From Humisphaera borealis (GTDB lineage: Bacteria; Planctomycetota; Phycisphaerae; Tepidisphaerales; Tepidisphaeraceae), in the NCBI RefSeq assembly GCF_015169395.1, contig NZ_CP063458.1, positions 6,572,001 to 6,636,000 on the forward strand: 64,000 bases of DNA, given 5' to 3'. Both the position numbers and the translations under genes were made by a program. A model generated the notes under the pieces. That model did no database searches. It had not been told where the DNA came from and saw only the letters and a list, made by a program, of their open reading frames with translations. Below, in pieces: positions 8,239 to 17,037 of this stretch. The stretch's first letter is position 1; every line of letters starts with the position of its first letter.

Positions 8239-11200
8239 TCAGATCGCCCGGCGACGCCGACGGCGGGTCAGCAGTCCCCCGGTGGCCACGGCAAGCAGTC
8301 CGAGGCTCGCCGGCTCGGGGACCACGTTGACGGCCGTCAGGGTGACATCGTTGTTGGCGTAGCTGATCGTGAACGTGCTGCCGAGGTTACCGGTTACGGT
8401 GCCGCCTTCGGTCAGCGCGACGCCACCGCTGGTGGCGGTGAAGAAGGTGCCGTTGACCGTTCCGGAGGCGGTGTTGTCAACGATGACAAAGACCTGTCCC
8501 GAGGTGATGTTGGGGAGCTCCAGAACCGACAGAGCAGCGTTGGGACTGATGGTCAATGTTGTCCCGGTACCGGTCAGGGCAAGCTGGTCGTAATCGGTGC
8601 CAGCGACGAGGTTGGAATCGGCACCAGCGTCGCCGAGTTCGACGCTGTACGTGGAGGCGTCGGCCAATGACACGGTTGCGCCCACGGTGAGTTTGCCGGG
8701 GCTGCTTCCCGGGGACAGTGTGCCGCCCCCGTTGACCGTGAGTGCGCCGGCGATGGTGCCCGAGCCACCGACAGTAGCACCACTGGCGACGGAGGTGGCC
8801 GACGCGGCCGCCAAAGATCCGTTGATCAATAGTGTGCCAACGGAGACGACGGTGTTCCCAGTATAGGTGTTGGCACCGAAGAGGGTGAGGGTTCCTGACC
8901 CGGTCTTGGTGAGCCCGCTCGTGCCGGTGCCGCTGATGACGCCCGAGTAGGTGGTGTTGCTGTTGTTGCCACCTGCGGTGAGGGTCGCGTCGGCTCCCAG
9001 CGAAACATTGCCGCCCGTAAGGCCGCCGCCGGCAAGAGAGCCGATGGTTTGGCTGAATCCATTGAGATCGAGGATGGCAGTAGAAACGTTTGCCAAAGTG
9101 ACGGCCGAGCCATTACCGAAGGCTTGCCCTGATGCAGCAGCACCGACTTGCAGAGTACCGGCATTAATCACAGTCGAACCGGTGTAGGTGTTGGCGGCGA
9201 AGAGGGTCATCGTGCCGAGTCCGGTCTTCGTCAGCGAGCTGGCTTGGGCGACGTTACTGGCGTTGCCGCCGTTCTTGAGCACCGCCGAAACGGTCAGATC
9301 CGTGCTTGAGCTGGCTGTGGCATCCGCAACGTCAAACGTCGTGCCTGTGACGGTGTTCGCACCCAGATTGATGTCGCTGAACGTGCCGCTACCCGAGATC
9401 GTGGAAGCGACCGAACCGCCGACGGTCACTGTGCCGCGCAATGCCCAAGACGGGAAATTAGCGTTGGCACCACCCGTGCTTGTCAGCGTGCCGCCATTCA
9501 GTGTCAACGGCCCGAGCGTGGTGAAGCTGGTGCCGCCGGTCGTCATGGTGCCGCCGGCACTGATGACAATCGGTATCACCGGAGCACCGGTGGCGCTGGA
9601 ACCCCAAGTGTCGTTGCGGCTCATGGTAAGCGTTGCGCCATTGCCAATGGTGATGGTGTTGGTCGCCGTGTTGGCGATGACACCCCCCGTACCGATGACC
9701 ACGCTGCCCGCACTGATATCGGTCGCACCGGTGTAGGTGTTAGCGCCTGTGAGGGTCAGCGCGCCCAGGCCGCTCTTGGTCAGGCCGCCCGCGCCGCTCA
9801 TGATGCCGGCGATACTCACGGCGAAGTTGTTGGTATCAATCAACCCGGTGCTGGTCAATGTGACCGTACGCGTGGCCGGCGAAGTGATGGCTCCGATGGC
9901 CCGCAGGGTACCGCCATTGAAGATGAGGGTGTTGCTGGCGACGCCGCTGCCTAGCGAACTCGAGGAATTGGCATTCAAGATACCGCCGCTGATCGTCGTC
10001 GTGCCGGTGTAGACGTTGACACCGCTCAGAGTAAGGGTGCCGGTGCCGGACTTGATGATGTTGCCGGTCGCTACTGCGCCGTTCACCTGACTCGTCGTCG
10101 ATCCGATCACGCCGCTGAGAACACTCGTGGTCCCGTTCCCCGCAAAATTAAAACTGTTGTTCGCAACAGCACCACCGCGCCAAATGTAGGGCCCCGTGTT
10201 CGTTAAGTTACCGGTGAAGGTCACGATATTGGAGGCGGCGGAGTTGGAATGAATATAGCCGGCACCGGCAATGTCATACGCGTAGGTGACGCTATCCACC
10301 ACCAGTCCACTGCCTGTATTGCCGGTAGCGCCCGAGCCTGGAGCCACCAGGTTGATCGGCCCGGTGCCTGCCCCAAGGGGCGTCGAACTGTTCAGATAGA
10401 GGAAAGCCCCGCCATTGACAGTGGTGCCGCCGCTATAGGTATTGGCGTTGTTCAGGGGCTGGGTATTGGCTTGGATCACAACGGCGACTTTGCCGCCGGG
10501 GGTCGCATTGAAATCCTTAATGACCACATTATTGCCCGCGACCGTGGCAGGTCCGGCAAGCGTCAGCGTGGAGGTGCCGCTGCCAGAGTCGTTGGCGACC
10601 ACACCCGCTGTGGCCGTGGTTGCGTTGGTGCCCGCTCCGAACCTGATGTTCTGATTCGTGCCGTTCAGATCCAACACCGCCCCGGAGTCAAGGATGACAA
10701 CAGATCCTGAATTGCCCGGAAGACCCGGCGTGCCCGAGCCGGTCAGCCTTAAGGTCCCCGCAACGATGGCAGTGACACCCGTGTAGGTGTTGCTGCCTGC
10801 AAGGGTCAAGAGTCCGGCACCTGTCTTGGTGAGGCCGGTGGCCCCGGTGTTGTCGGCAATGACAGACGAGATGGTCAGTCCGCCCGAGGTGTTGTTCTGG
10901 ATGATCGCCAGATCTTTTGAAGCGGCGCCCGCGAGCGTGCCACCGGCGATGGTCGAGAGATTCGCCCCCACCGCGCTGTTGACCAGAATGCCACCGCTGA
11001 TGAGGGTGTTGGTGGTGCCCGTGAGGGTAAGGGTATTTGCCGCGGCACTGTTAAAACGCAGGCTATTGGCAGAGAACGAAGCATCGAGCGCGCCAGGGCT
11101 GTTGTCGACATCGATGTTACCATTTAAGTAATTCGTAGCCGTGGTGCCAGCCACACTCGATTGTGTGTAGGTGCTCAACGCGCTAATGGCGACACCCGGA

Positions 11201-13098
11201 CCATTGGCAACGGCCCAAGAGTTCCCATGCGTAAAGCCAGGCATAATCCCATTCACATTGCTCGCTGCCAGTGCCGCCACGGTGCCAGCACCTACGCTGG
11301 CAAAGTTCTGCGCGCCGCCCACGCCACGCACGACCGTGCCCAGATTGAGCGTGTTACCGGCGACCACCGATAGCTGTGATGGGACGTTGATGTTGGTCGT
11401 GGTGAAATCCTGGGTGGTATTGCCGGTGCGGGTGTAGCTCAGCGTACCTCCAGCCAGAGTGAGGGTGGGAGAAGCGAGGAACCCATTAGCCGTGCCACCA
11501 CCAAGATCGAGCGTACCGGCGCTAACCGTGGTCACGCCGGTGTATGTATTGGTGCCGGTGAGCGCCCACGTGCCCGTGCCGGATTTGGTCAGCGAGGTGA
11601 TGTTTGTAACGGAGTTGTCCGCAATGGCACCTGCGATTTCTCCTGTTCCCGCAGTTGATCCTGTGAGCGTCAGGGTTTTGCTGCCCGCACCGGTCGCCGA
11701 TACGGGGCCTGTGAACTTTAGCAGACCCGTTCCGGACTGGCTGATGATCGCTCCGCCGGTGGTGCCCGGAAGGTCGAGATTCCGGTCAGTGGTGTTGCCG
11801 GTGCCGATGTAGGAGAGAGTGGTTGTGGTCGTGCCGGTGCCAATGGAGATCAATCCGTTCACTGCACTTGTCGCTACGCCGATGGAACTGTTGCCCGCAC
11901 CGACGGCACTGATGGATGTAACGGCCAAGGTGCCGCCGCTGACAAAAGTCCTGCCGATAAAGGAATTGCCGTCATTGGAGAGGGTGAGGGTGCCGCCCCC
12001 ACCTTTGGTAAAATCAATTTGCTGTGAGGCCGTGCCGGCGATCACATTGGTCAGATTGAGGTTCGTGGCAGCGGTGGAGACCGAGATGATAGGGTTGCCC
12101 GAAAGGGCACCGAATGTCAGGCCGCGGTCCGTGGTGGTGGTGCCGCCAGAGTAGGTCAGGGTTCCGCCCGTCATAACGAGGTTGGCAGAAGCATTGGAAG
12201 CCATCCCAAGCGAGCCGGCCACACCGCCGTTGCTGAAATTATTGATGGAGAGGGTGCCGGCGTTGATCGTCGTCACGCCGGTGTAAGTGTTTGCGCCAGA
12301 GAGCGTGAGCGTGCCCGTACCAGCTTTTGTGATGCCGAACGCGCCGGTCGCACCAACAACACCCCCGAAGGCAGCGTTGCTGCTGGTGGTGATTGTGCGG
12401 CTGGCCGCACCCAAGGCCATGTTGTCCGTAAACGTCAGCAGACCGTTGTTAGTGGCGTCGCCCAAGGTGAAGTCGCCACCGATAGTGATGCCGCCTGCGT
12501 ACTTGCCAGACAGGTCGCGAGCGGTCGTGCTGTTGGAGCGAATGATGGTGCCACCGGCGATCGTAAGGGCACCTCCCTGCCCCATTGCATTGACGCCAGC
12601 GATCGCAACCGTACCGGCGTTCACCGTGAAACCACCGGCGAAGGTTCCGCCCGCAAGCGTGAGGATACCGTCGCCATTCTTGATGAGCCCCGTGCCCACG
12701 GCAGTTGAAAAGGCTTGAGTTCCGAAGTTCAGGTTTTTTCCGGTCGCGACGGTGATGGACGCGACCGTTCCACCCGTGCCAATCGTCCCGCTTGCAGTGA
12801 CGTTAACGTTCTCGTTGGCGGTGATCGAAGAAAAGTTGGTGGTGGCCCCGGTTAATGCCAGGGCCGTTCCTCCGTTGTCTACGAACACGGCCGCGGAACC
12901 ACTGACCCACGCCCCGGTGTAGGGACCACCCGCGCTGGCTCCCCAGAAGTTGCCCGTCCAGGCGTTGGTCGCGGTCGTTGACTTGTAAAATTGCTGCGCC
13001 TTGGCGGCCGGTGCGATCACCAACCCGGTCCCGATAATCGACATCGCGATGAGACGGGACGAGCGGCTACGACGTTGGGCTTTGAGCAAAGTCTTCAT
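8239..13098 (-). CDS. Autotransporter-type beta-strand repeat protein with PEP-CTERM anchor
   Basis: A 1619-residue secreted protein. The N-terminus MKTLLKAQRRSRSSRL followed by a hydrophobic stretch ending AAKAQ is a signal peptide. The body is many copies of the passenger-associated beta-strand repeat, of the form SGTGTLTLSGANTYTG followed by VINAGTL, predicted to build a long beta-helix. The C-terminus, PEPASLGLLAVATGGLLTRRRRRR, is a PEP-CTERM sorting tag: PEP motif, hydrophobic segment, Arg cluster. In systems with this tag, an exosortase processes the protein for surface or matrix delivery; no exosortase is in this window. No autotransporter beta-barrel is present. The gene stands alone between two direct repeats. 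No clear ribosome-binding site precedes the ATG. Confidence 0.92.
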   Translation of the reverse strand: MKTLLKAQRRSRSSRLIAMSIIGTGLVIAPAAKAQQFYKSTTATNAWTGNFWGASAGGPYTGAWVSGSAAVFVDNGGTALALTGATTNFSSITANENVNVTASGTIGTGGTVASITVATGKNLNFGTQAFSTAVGTGLIKNGDGILTLAGGTFAGGFTVNAGTVAIAGVNAMGQGGALTIAGGTIIRSNSTTARDLSGKYAGGITIGGDFTLGDATNNGLLTFTDNMALGAASRTITTSSNAAFGGVVGATGAFGITKAGTGTLTLSGANTYTGVTTINAGTLSINNFSNGGVAGSLGMASNASANLVMTGGTLTYSGGTTTTDRGLTFGALSGNPIISVSTAATNLNLTNVIAGTASQQIDFTKGGGGTLTLSNDGNSFIGRTFVSGGTLAVTSISAVGAGNSSIGVATSAVNGLISIGTGTTTTTLSYIGTGNTTDRNLDLPGTTGGAIISQSGTGLLKFTGPVSATGAGSKTLTLTGSTAGTGEIAGAIADNSVTNITSLTKSGTGTWALTGTNTYTGVTTVSAGTLDLGGGTANGFLASPTLTLAGGTLSYTRTGNTTQDFTTTNINVPSQLSVVAGNTLNLGTVVRGVGGAQNFASVGAGTVAALAASNVNGIMPGFTHGNSWAVANGPGVAISALSTYTQSSVAGTTATNYLNGNIDVDNSPGALDASFSANSLRFNSAAANTLTLTGTTNTLISGGILVNSAVGANLSTIAGGTLAGAASKDLAIIQNNTSGGLTISSVIADNTGATGLTKTGAGLLTLAGSNTYTGVTAIVAGTLRLTGSGTPGLPGNSGSVVILDSGAVLDLNGTNQNIRFGAGTNATTATAGVVANDSGSGTSTLTLAGPATVAGNNVVIKDFNATPGGKVAVVIQANTQPLNNANTYSGGTTVNGGAFLYLNSSTPLGAGTGPINLVAPGSGATGNTGSGLVVDSVTYAYDIAGAGYIHSNSAASNIVTFTGNLTNTGPYIWRGGAVANNSFNFAGNGTTSVLSGVIGSTTSQVNGAVATGNIIKSGTGTLTLSGVNVYTGTTTISGGILNANSSSSLGSGVASNTLIFNGGTLRAIGAITSPATRTVTLTSTGLIDTNNFAVSIAGIMSGAGGLTKSGLGALTLTGANTYTGATDISAGSVVIGTGGVIANTATNTITIGNGATLTMSRNDTWGSSATGAPVIPIVISAGGTMTTGGTSFTTLGPLTLNGGTLTSTGGANANFPSWALRGTVTVGGSVASTISGSGTFSDINLGANTVTGTTFDVADATASSSTDLTVSAVLKNGGNASNVAQASSLTKTGLGTMTLFAANTYTGSTVINAGTLQVGAAASGQAFGNGSAVTLANVSTAILDLNGFSQTIGSLAGGGLTGGNVSLGADATLTAGGNNSNTTYSGVISGTGTSGLTKTGSGTLTLFGANTYTGNTVVSVGTLLINGSLAAASATSVASGATVGGSGTIAGALTVNGGGTLSPGSSPGKLTVGATVSLADASTYSVELGDAGADSNLVAGTDYDQLALTGTGTTLTISPNAALSVLELPNITSGQVFVIVDNTASGTVNGTFFTATSGGVALTEGGTVTGNLGSTFTISYANNDVTLTAVNVVPEPASLGLLAVATGGLLTRRRRRRAI

Positions 13099-13571
13099 GT
13101 GAAAACGGATTACGAATCAAAGGAACTGACGCAAAATCGATACGAAAACCGAGATGCCAACCAAGAGCGGGACGGCCTGACCGTCAGACGACCGAGCGAT
13201 GATTGGACAAACTCAGCCTCGAACAACCCCCAACGACCCACCACAATTCAACTAGGGGGTGCCCACTCAACGATGCCGTTCGGGCCACCAGCATCCAAGC
13301 AAAATTAACAGACTCTTACCTTTCTCCTGAAATCAATGCGATTGTCAAACAAAAAGCAGTAATAACCAGATGTATTGAAATCGATCGATTCGACGAAGTA
13401 CGAAGAGAAATGAGCCGTCATCGTGTTGGCTGTCGCCTACCGTGACTGTTCCTACGGCCGGCGTAAGAAATGCCCACGCTGGATGGACCCGCGAACGGGG
13501 CGCGGCCATCTACACAACCCACGCCCCGCCCACCCCGCGCCAACAGAATCGCGGCCCGTGATAACGCCGGG
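13099..13571. other. Upstream region of the PEP-CTERM gene
   Basis: About 470 bp upstream of the minus-strand PEP-CTERM gene. The part near 13300-13390 is AT-richer than the rest of the window. On the minus strand it contains a TTGACA hexamer (TGTCAA near 13340) without a good -10 at the proper distance. No gene is recognised. It probably holds the promoter and a long leader of the PEP-CTERM gene. Confidence 0.4.
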
Positions 13572-13836
13572 CGGGTTCTGTAGACGTAGACAGCGTAGAC
13601 AGCCCGACTCGCTAGCCGCACTCCGGGCCAGCCGCTACATCGTCGGGCCGGCGGTCGTCCAATGACCCCTTACGCCGTTCTCTATGATCTCCATGTTCCT
13701 GTATTTGAACTTGGGCAGCTCGCGGTGCAGCTCTTTTGCCAGGGCCAGCGTCTTGGGCATCAGGGCGTCGATCGCCGCCCGGTCTCTGATAGGATGAAGT
13801 CCGTTGGCGCGGGCGATCTGTCGGCGAAGCCCGGCG
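13572..13836. repeat. Direct repeat copy 2
   Basis: Second copy of the repeat at 7672-7922, in the same orientation. Here it is the 3' portion of the intact gene at 13635-14093 plus about 60 bp downstream of that gene, including the triple GTAGAC motif at 13580-13600 followed by AGCCCG. This copy is probably the parent, because the gene it belongs to is complete. Confidence 0.8.
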
Positions 13837-14093
13837 TAACGCTTTCGGTACAGCCGGCTCCCTGGTTTGGGTTGCCAACATTCCAACGGCGGATCGGGGT
13901 GGCGGCAAAGCCCACCTGTCGGTCGATGGGGCCAAGGATAGGCCTTGCACCGGCACTTGGGTCGACGCTTGTCGCGCACTTTGTGTTCAGCCCGAACCTT
14001 GGCCCAGGCTTCACGATTCTCCCGGTTGATCCCTCGCCAATGCTGGCGTAACGGCTCGAACACTCCAGCCCATTGTTTCGTCGGTCGTCCCAT
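13635..14093 (-). CDS. Uncharacterised Cys/His-containing planctomycete protein
   Basis: A 152-residue basic protein starting MGRPTKQWAGVFEPLRQHW. The ATG at 14093 is preceded by AGCGAGG. Residues around 45-75 hold a Cys/His-rich stretch (KCRCKAYPWPHRPTGGLCRH, then a Cys shortly after) that could bind a metal ion. The C-terminal half is helical and ends KYRNMEIIENGVRGHWTTAGPTM. I do not recognise a function. A 5'-truncated copy of the gene lies at 7726-7922, so this gene or its surroundings have been duplicated. The N-terminal GRPTK form is reminiscent of small terminase or DNA-binding proteins, but that is speculation. Confidence 0.65.
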   Translation of the reverse strand: MGRPTKQWAGVFEPLRQHWRGINRENREAWAKVRAEHKVRDKRRPKCRCKAYPWPHRPTGGLCRHPDPPLECWQPKPGSRLYRKRYAGLRRQIARANGLHPIRDRAAIDALMPKTLALAKELHRELPKFKYRNMEIIENGVRGHWTTAGPTM

Positions 14094-14115
14094 GTGAACC
14101 TCGCTCTCGGGAATC

Positions 14116-14141
14116 AAAAAACCTGCCCGGTTTCCCGGGCA
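14116..14141 (-). terminator. Intrinsic terminator (minus strand)
   Basis: Perfect 7-bp stem TGCCCGG / CCGGGCA with TTTC loop at 14124-14141, followed on the minus strand by a run of six T (the A-run at 14116-14121). It lies 22 bp downstream of the stop of the minus-strand frame ending at 14163 and just upstream of the gene starting at 14093. Confidence 0.65.
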
Positions 14142-14162
14142 CGCTCGCGGTTTAGCAGCAGA

Positions 14163-14393
14163 TCATTGAGTAGCCTTCACCAATGCCAGGATGCCGGCCC
14201 GGATGGCTGGGGCCAGCGTCGGCCAGGCATTCACCAGTTCGGCCAGATCTGCAGGCAGGGGCGGGGCCGGCTTTGTGGCAGGTGTGCCTGAATTCGTGCC
14301 GCGCTGGCCGGGAATGTTCGATTCTGCCGGGTTTTTGGGGTACTGTTCGTTTCCCAGCGCTCCCAGTCCTCGTGCGGGTCGGGCCGTTTTGGG
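14163..14393 (-). pseudogene. 3' remnant of an unidentified gene
   Basis: A minus-strand frame ends LPADLAELVNAWPTLAPAIR followed by AGILALVKATQ and a stop, with a Pro/Thr-rich linker (TPATKPAPPLP) before it. This linker-plus-helix form looks like a genuine protein C-terminus, resembling tails I associate with planctomycete site-specific recombinases (low certainty). An intrinsic terminator follows the stop. Upstream, the frame runs on, but there it lies antisense to the start of the DUF6288 gene and loses protein-like character. The likely reading is that the 5' part of a gene was lost when the present neighbour was brought next to it. Confidence 0.4.
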
Positions 14394-14474
14394 TTGATTC
14401 GGCACGGTGTGGCATGGAGTCCGGACCGACGGTTCGTCGCACGCCAACTCAAGAACTTCAGAGGCGCCGCCCCC

Positions 14475-16952
14475 TTGATCAGCAAAATCCAACTCGTCGT
14501 GATGCATCTTTGCCTGGCGACAAGCGGGCTGGTGGCCGGGGCGGCCCAGACACCGGCCGGTCCGCCGGACCTGACGCGCGGCCCGGCCATCGATCGCAAG
14601 CTCACTTACAACCTCGGTGCGACGGGACTGCGCGGCTGGATCTACACCAAGCCCGCCAACTTCTTCGAAAGCCAGCAGGGTCGGACCACCACACCCAGCC
14701 GGCAGATCCTGGTTACCCATGTGGGTGCCGGGTCGCCGGCGGACGGCGTGGTGCGGGTGGACGATGTGATCCTCGGCACCGGCGGCACGCTCTTCAGCGA
14801 CGATGCCCGCAAGAGCATCGCGCTCGCGATCCAGGAAGCCGAGAAGGAGACGTCCGGCGGCGTTCTGAAGCTGCGGCTCTGGCGATCCGGAATGACGCGC
14901 GACGTCCAGCTGAAGCTTCGCGTCCTGGGGACCTACAGCCCGACCGCGCCATTCAACTGCCCCAAATCCAAACGCATCTTCGACGACGCCTGTCGGATGC
15001 TGGAGAAGGAGCCGCTCAAGAACGACATCTGGGGTGCCGTCAACGGCCTGGCGCTGATGGCGGCCGGCAATCCCGAATCGATGCCGCGCGTCAGCGAGCT
15101 AGCCCGCAAGATGGCGCCGAAGTCTTTGAAGCTGGAACTTCGCGACGGCATGGTCGTGTGGGAATGGGCGTATCGCAACCTGTTCCTGTGCGAGTACTAC
15201 CTGCTCACCGGCGACAAAGAGGTGCTGCACGCGATCAATGAGTACACGGTGTCGCTGGCCAAGGGCCAGAGCATGTACGGCACCTACGGACACGGCATCG
15301 CCCATCGCACGGCCGACGGCCAGCTTCATGGTTCCATTCCGCCGTACGGCCCGGTGAACGCGGCGGGGCTGGTCGCGAACGTGGCAATCGTCATGGGGAA
15401 GAAGTGCGGCGTGCGTGATCCGGAGGTCGATCAGGCGATCGAACGGGGGTCGAAATACTTCGCCTATTTCGTGGACAAGGGTGCCGTTCCCTACGGCGAG
15501 CATGCCCCCTGGCCCAACCATGACAACAACGGCAAGAACGCCATGGCGGCCGTGCTGTTTGCGCTCCAGGGAGACCAGGTCGGCCCGACGCAGTACTACG
15601 CCAGGATGGTGACCGCGTCGTACCAGAACCGCGAGTACGGCCACACCGGCCAGGGTTTCAGCTACCTCTGGGGCGCGCTGGGCGCCAATGCCGGCGGGCC
15701 GATGGCGACGGCAGGATTCTTTCAGCAGGCGTCGTGGCATCTGGACCTGGTCCGCCGGTCTGACGGCTCGTTCACCTACGACGGCGGCGAGCAATTCGGC
15801 CCCGGCGAAACCCACGACAACACCTACTACGGCAGGAGCGGCTACTACGGCCTGAGCCCCAACGCGACGTACGTCCTGACCTACGCCATTCCTCTCCGGA
15901 AACTCTGCATCACCGGTCGGGATGCGAAGCAGGCCAACTGGCTTGTTAAGAAGGATGTCGCAGACGCGATCGCGTCGGGGCGGTTCGACCTTGATCGCAC
16001 CGGCAAGTCGGCTCGCGAACTCCTCACCTGGCTTGGCGACTGGTCGCCGGTCGTGCGGGGGTGGGCCGCCGAAGAGCTGGCCAAACGTCCCGAGGCCAAG
16101 GCGATGGTGCCGGAACTGATCGCCCTGGCCGAAGGTGCCGACGCCCGGCTGCGACAGGGTGCCTGCGAAACGCTCGGCTACCTTAAGAGTGCCGAGGCCC
16201 TCCCCGTTCTCGGAAGGCTGCTGACGCACGAAGACCGCTGGCTTCGCGTCAAAGCGGCCAACGCAATCAAGAACATGCGCGACGCGGCCAGGCCGGTGCT
16301 GCCCGACATGCTCAAGGCGGCTGCGAAGAATGCCGAGCCTCTCCAGCCCATTGAATGGGCCGACCCGGTGCAGATCTCGCAGACCGAGTTGGCCACCGCG
16401 ATCTTCAAGGGCCTGATGCGCGACCCGAAGGGAACCGACCCTGCGTTGCTGTATCCGGCGATCCGCGCCATCGCCAACAGCCCCGACGGCATGGCCCGGG
16501 CCACGCTGCGAGATCTGTTCGAAAACAAGCTCACTGTCGAAGACGTCCAGGCGTTGGCGCCCGACGTCCTCGCCGCGGTCCGCACCCGCTGCCCGGCCGA
16601 CACGATGTTCGGCAACGAGATTCGGATGGGCGCTTTCAAGGCGCTGACGAAGTATCGATTCAAAGAGGGCATCGAAGCCGGTGTCATTTTCGCAAGAACG
16701 CAGGGCGGTCACGGGAGTGAATCGCGCACCGGCGTGATCATGAAAGAGATCGCCGCCTACGGAACCGCCGCCCGCACCGCCATCCCACAATTGAAAGAGT
16801 TGATTACCGAGTTGAATGAGCAATGCCGAAAAGGGGACTTCCCGGCCGGCGAACTCAATCAACGGCGGGTGTCGGCCGTTGAGGCGGCGATCCGGGAGAT
16901 CGAGTCGGCGACCACGCAACCGGAGCTTCGGACCGTCGCGCCGCCACGCTGA
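14475..16952 (+). CDS. Secreted DUF6288-type protein with PDZ and HEAT repeats
   Basis: About 825 residues. A TTG start at 14475 behind AGAGG gives an N-terminus with a Lys and a hydrophobic stretch ending VAGAAQ, a plausible signal peptide; the ATG at 14502 is the alternative. Residues about 65-150 form a PDZ-like domain (VTHVGAGSPADG, then VRVDDVILG). The middle is an all-alpha, toroid-like region with many Trp, Tyr and His residues (GTYGHGIAHR, GHTGQGFSYLWGALGAN) typical of DUF6288 proteins in planctomycetes. The C-terminal 300 residues carry HEAT-like repeats (VRGWAAEELAKRPEAK, LRQGACETLGYLKS). The function of the family is unknown; export to the periplasm or surface is inferred. It appears monocistronic. 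Confidence 0.8.
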   Translation: MISKIQLVVMHLCLATSGLVAGAAQTPAGPPDLTRGPAIDRKLTYNLGATGLRGWIYTKPANFFESQQGRTTTPSRQILVTHVGAGSPADGVVRVDDVILGTGGTLFSDDARKSIALAIQEAEKETSGGVLKLRLWRSGMTRDVQLKLRVLGTYSPTAPFNCPKSKRIFDDACRMLEKEPLKNDIWGAVNGLALMAAGNPESMPRVSELARKMAPKSLKLELRDGMVVWEWAYRNLFLCEYYLLTGDKEVLHAINEYTVSLAKGQSMYGTYGHGIAHRTADGQLHGSIPPYGPVNAAGLVANVAIVMGKKCGVRDPEVDQAIERGSKYFAYFVDKGAVPYGEHAPWPNHDNNGKNAMAAVLFALQGDQVGPTQYYARMVTASYQNREYGHTGQGFSYLWGALGANAGGPMATAGFFQQASWHLDLVRRSDGSFTYDGGEQFGPGETHDNTYYGRSGYYGLSPNATYVLTYAIPLRKLCITGRDAKQANWLVKKDVADAIASGRFDLDRTGKSARELLTWLGDWSPVVRGWAAEELAKRPEAKAMVPELIALAEGADARLRQGACETLGYLKSAEALPVLGRLLTHEDRWLRVKAANAIKNMRDAARPVLPDMLKAAAKNAEPLQPIEWADPVQISQTELATAIFKGLMRDPKGTDPALLYPAIRAIANSPDGMARATLRDLFENKLTVEDVQALAPDVLAAVRTRCPADTMFGNEIRMGAFKALTKYRFKEGIEAGVIFARTQGGHGSESRTGVIMKEIAAYGTAARTAIPQLKELITELNEQCRKGDFPAGELNQRRVSAVEAAIREIESATTQPELRTVAPPR

Positions 16953-17037
16953 ATCGCGATGGCTTTCGGTACCGCGTCTGGCGCGAACACCGATGCAGCT
17001 CCTTGCGATGACGCATTGAAGTTGCGACATTTGTGAT

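Noticed and set aside
8239-13098. Several plus-strand Val/Pro/Ala-rich frames opposite the PEP-CTERM gene
   Set aside because: Reverse complements of the beta-strand repeats; no independent evidence of coding.
15099-17030. Long minus-strand frame (643 codons) opposite the DUF6288 gene
   Set aside because: Antisense shadow; no domain features, very Arg/Gly-rich.
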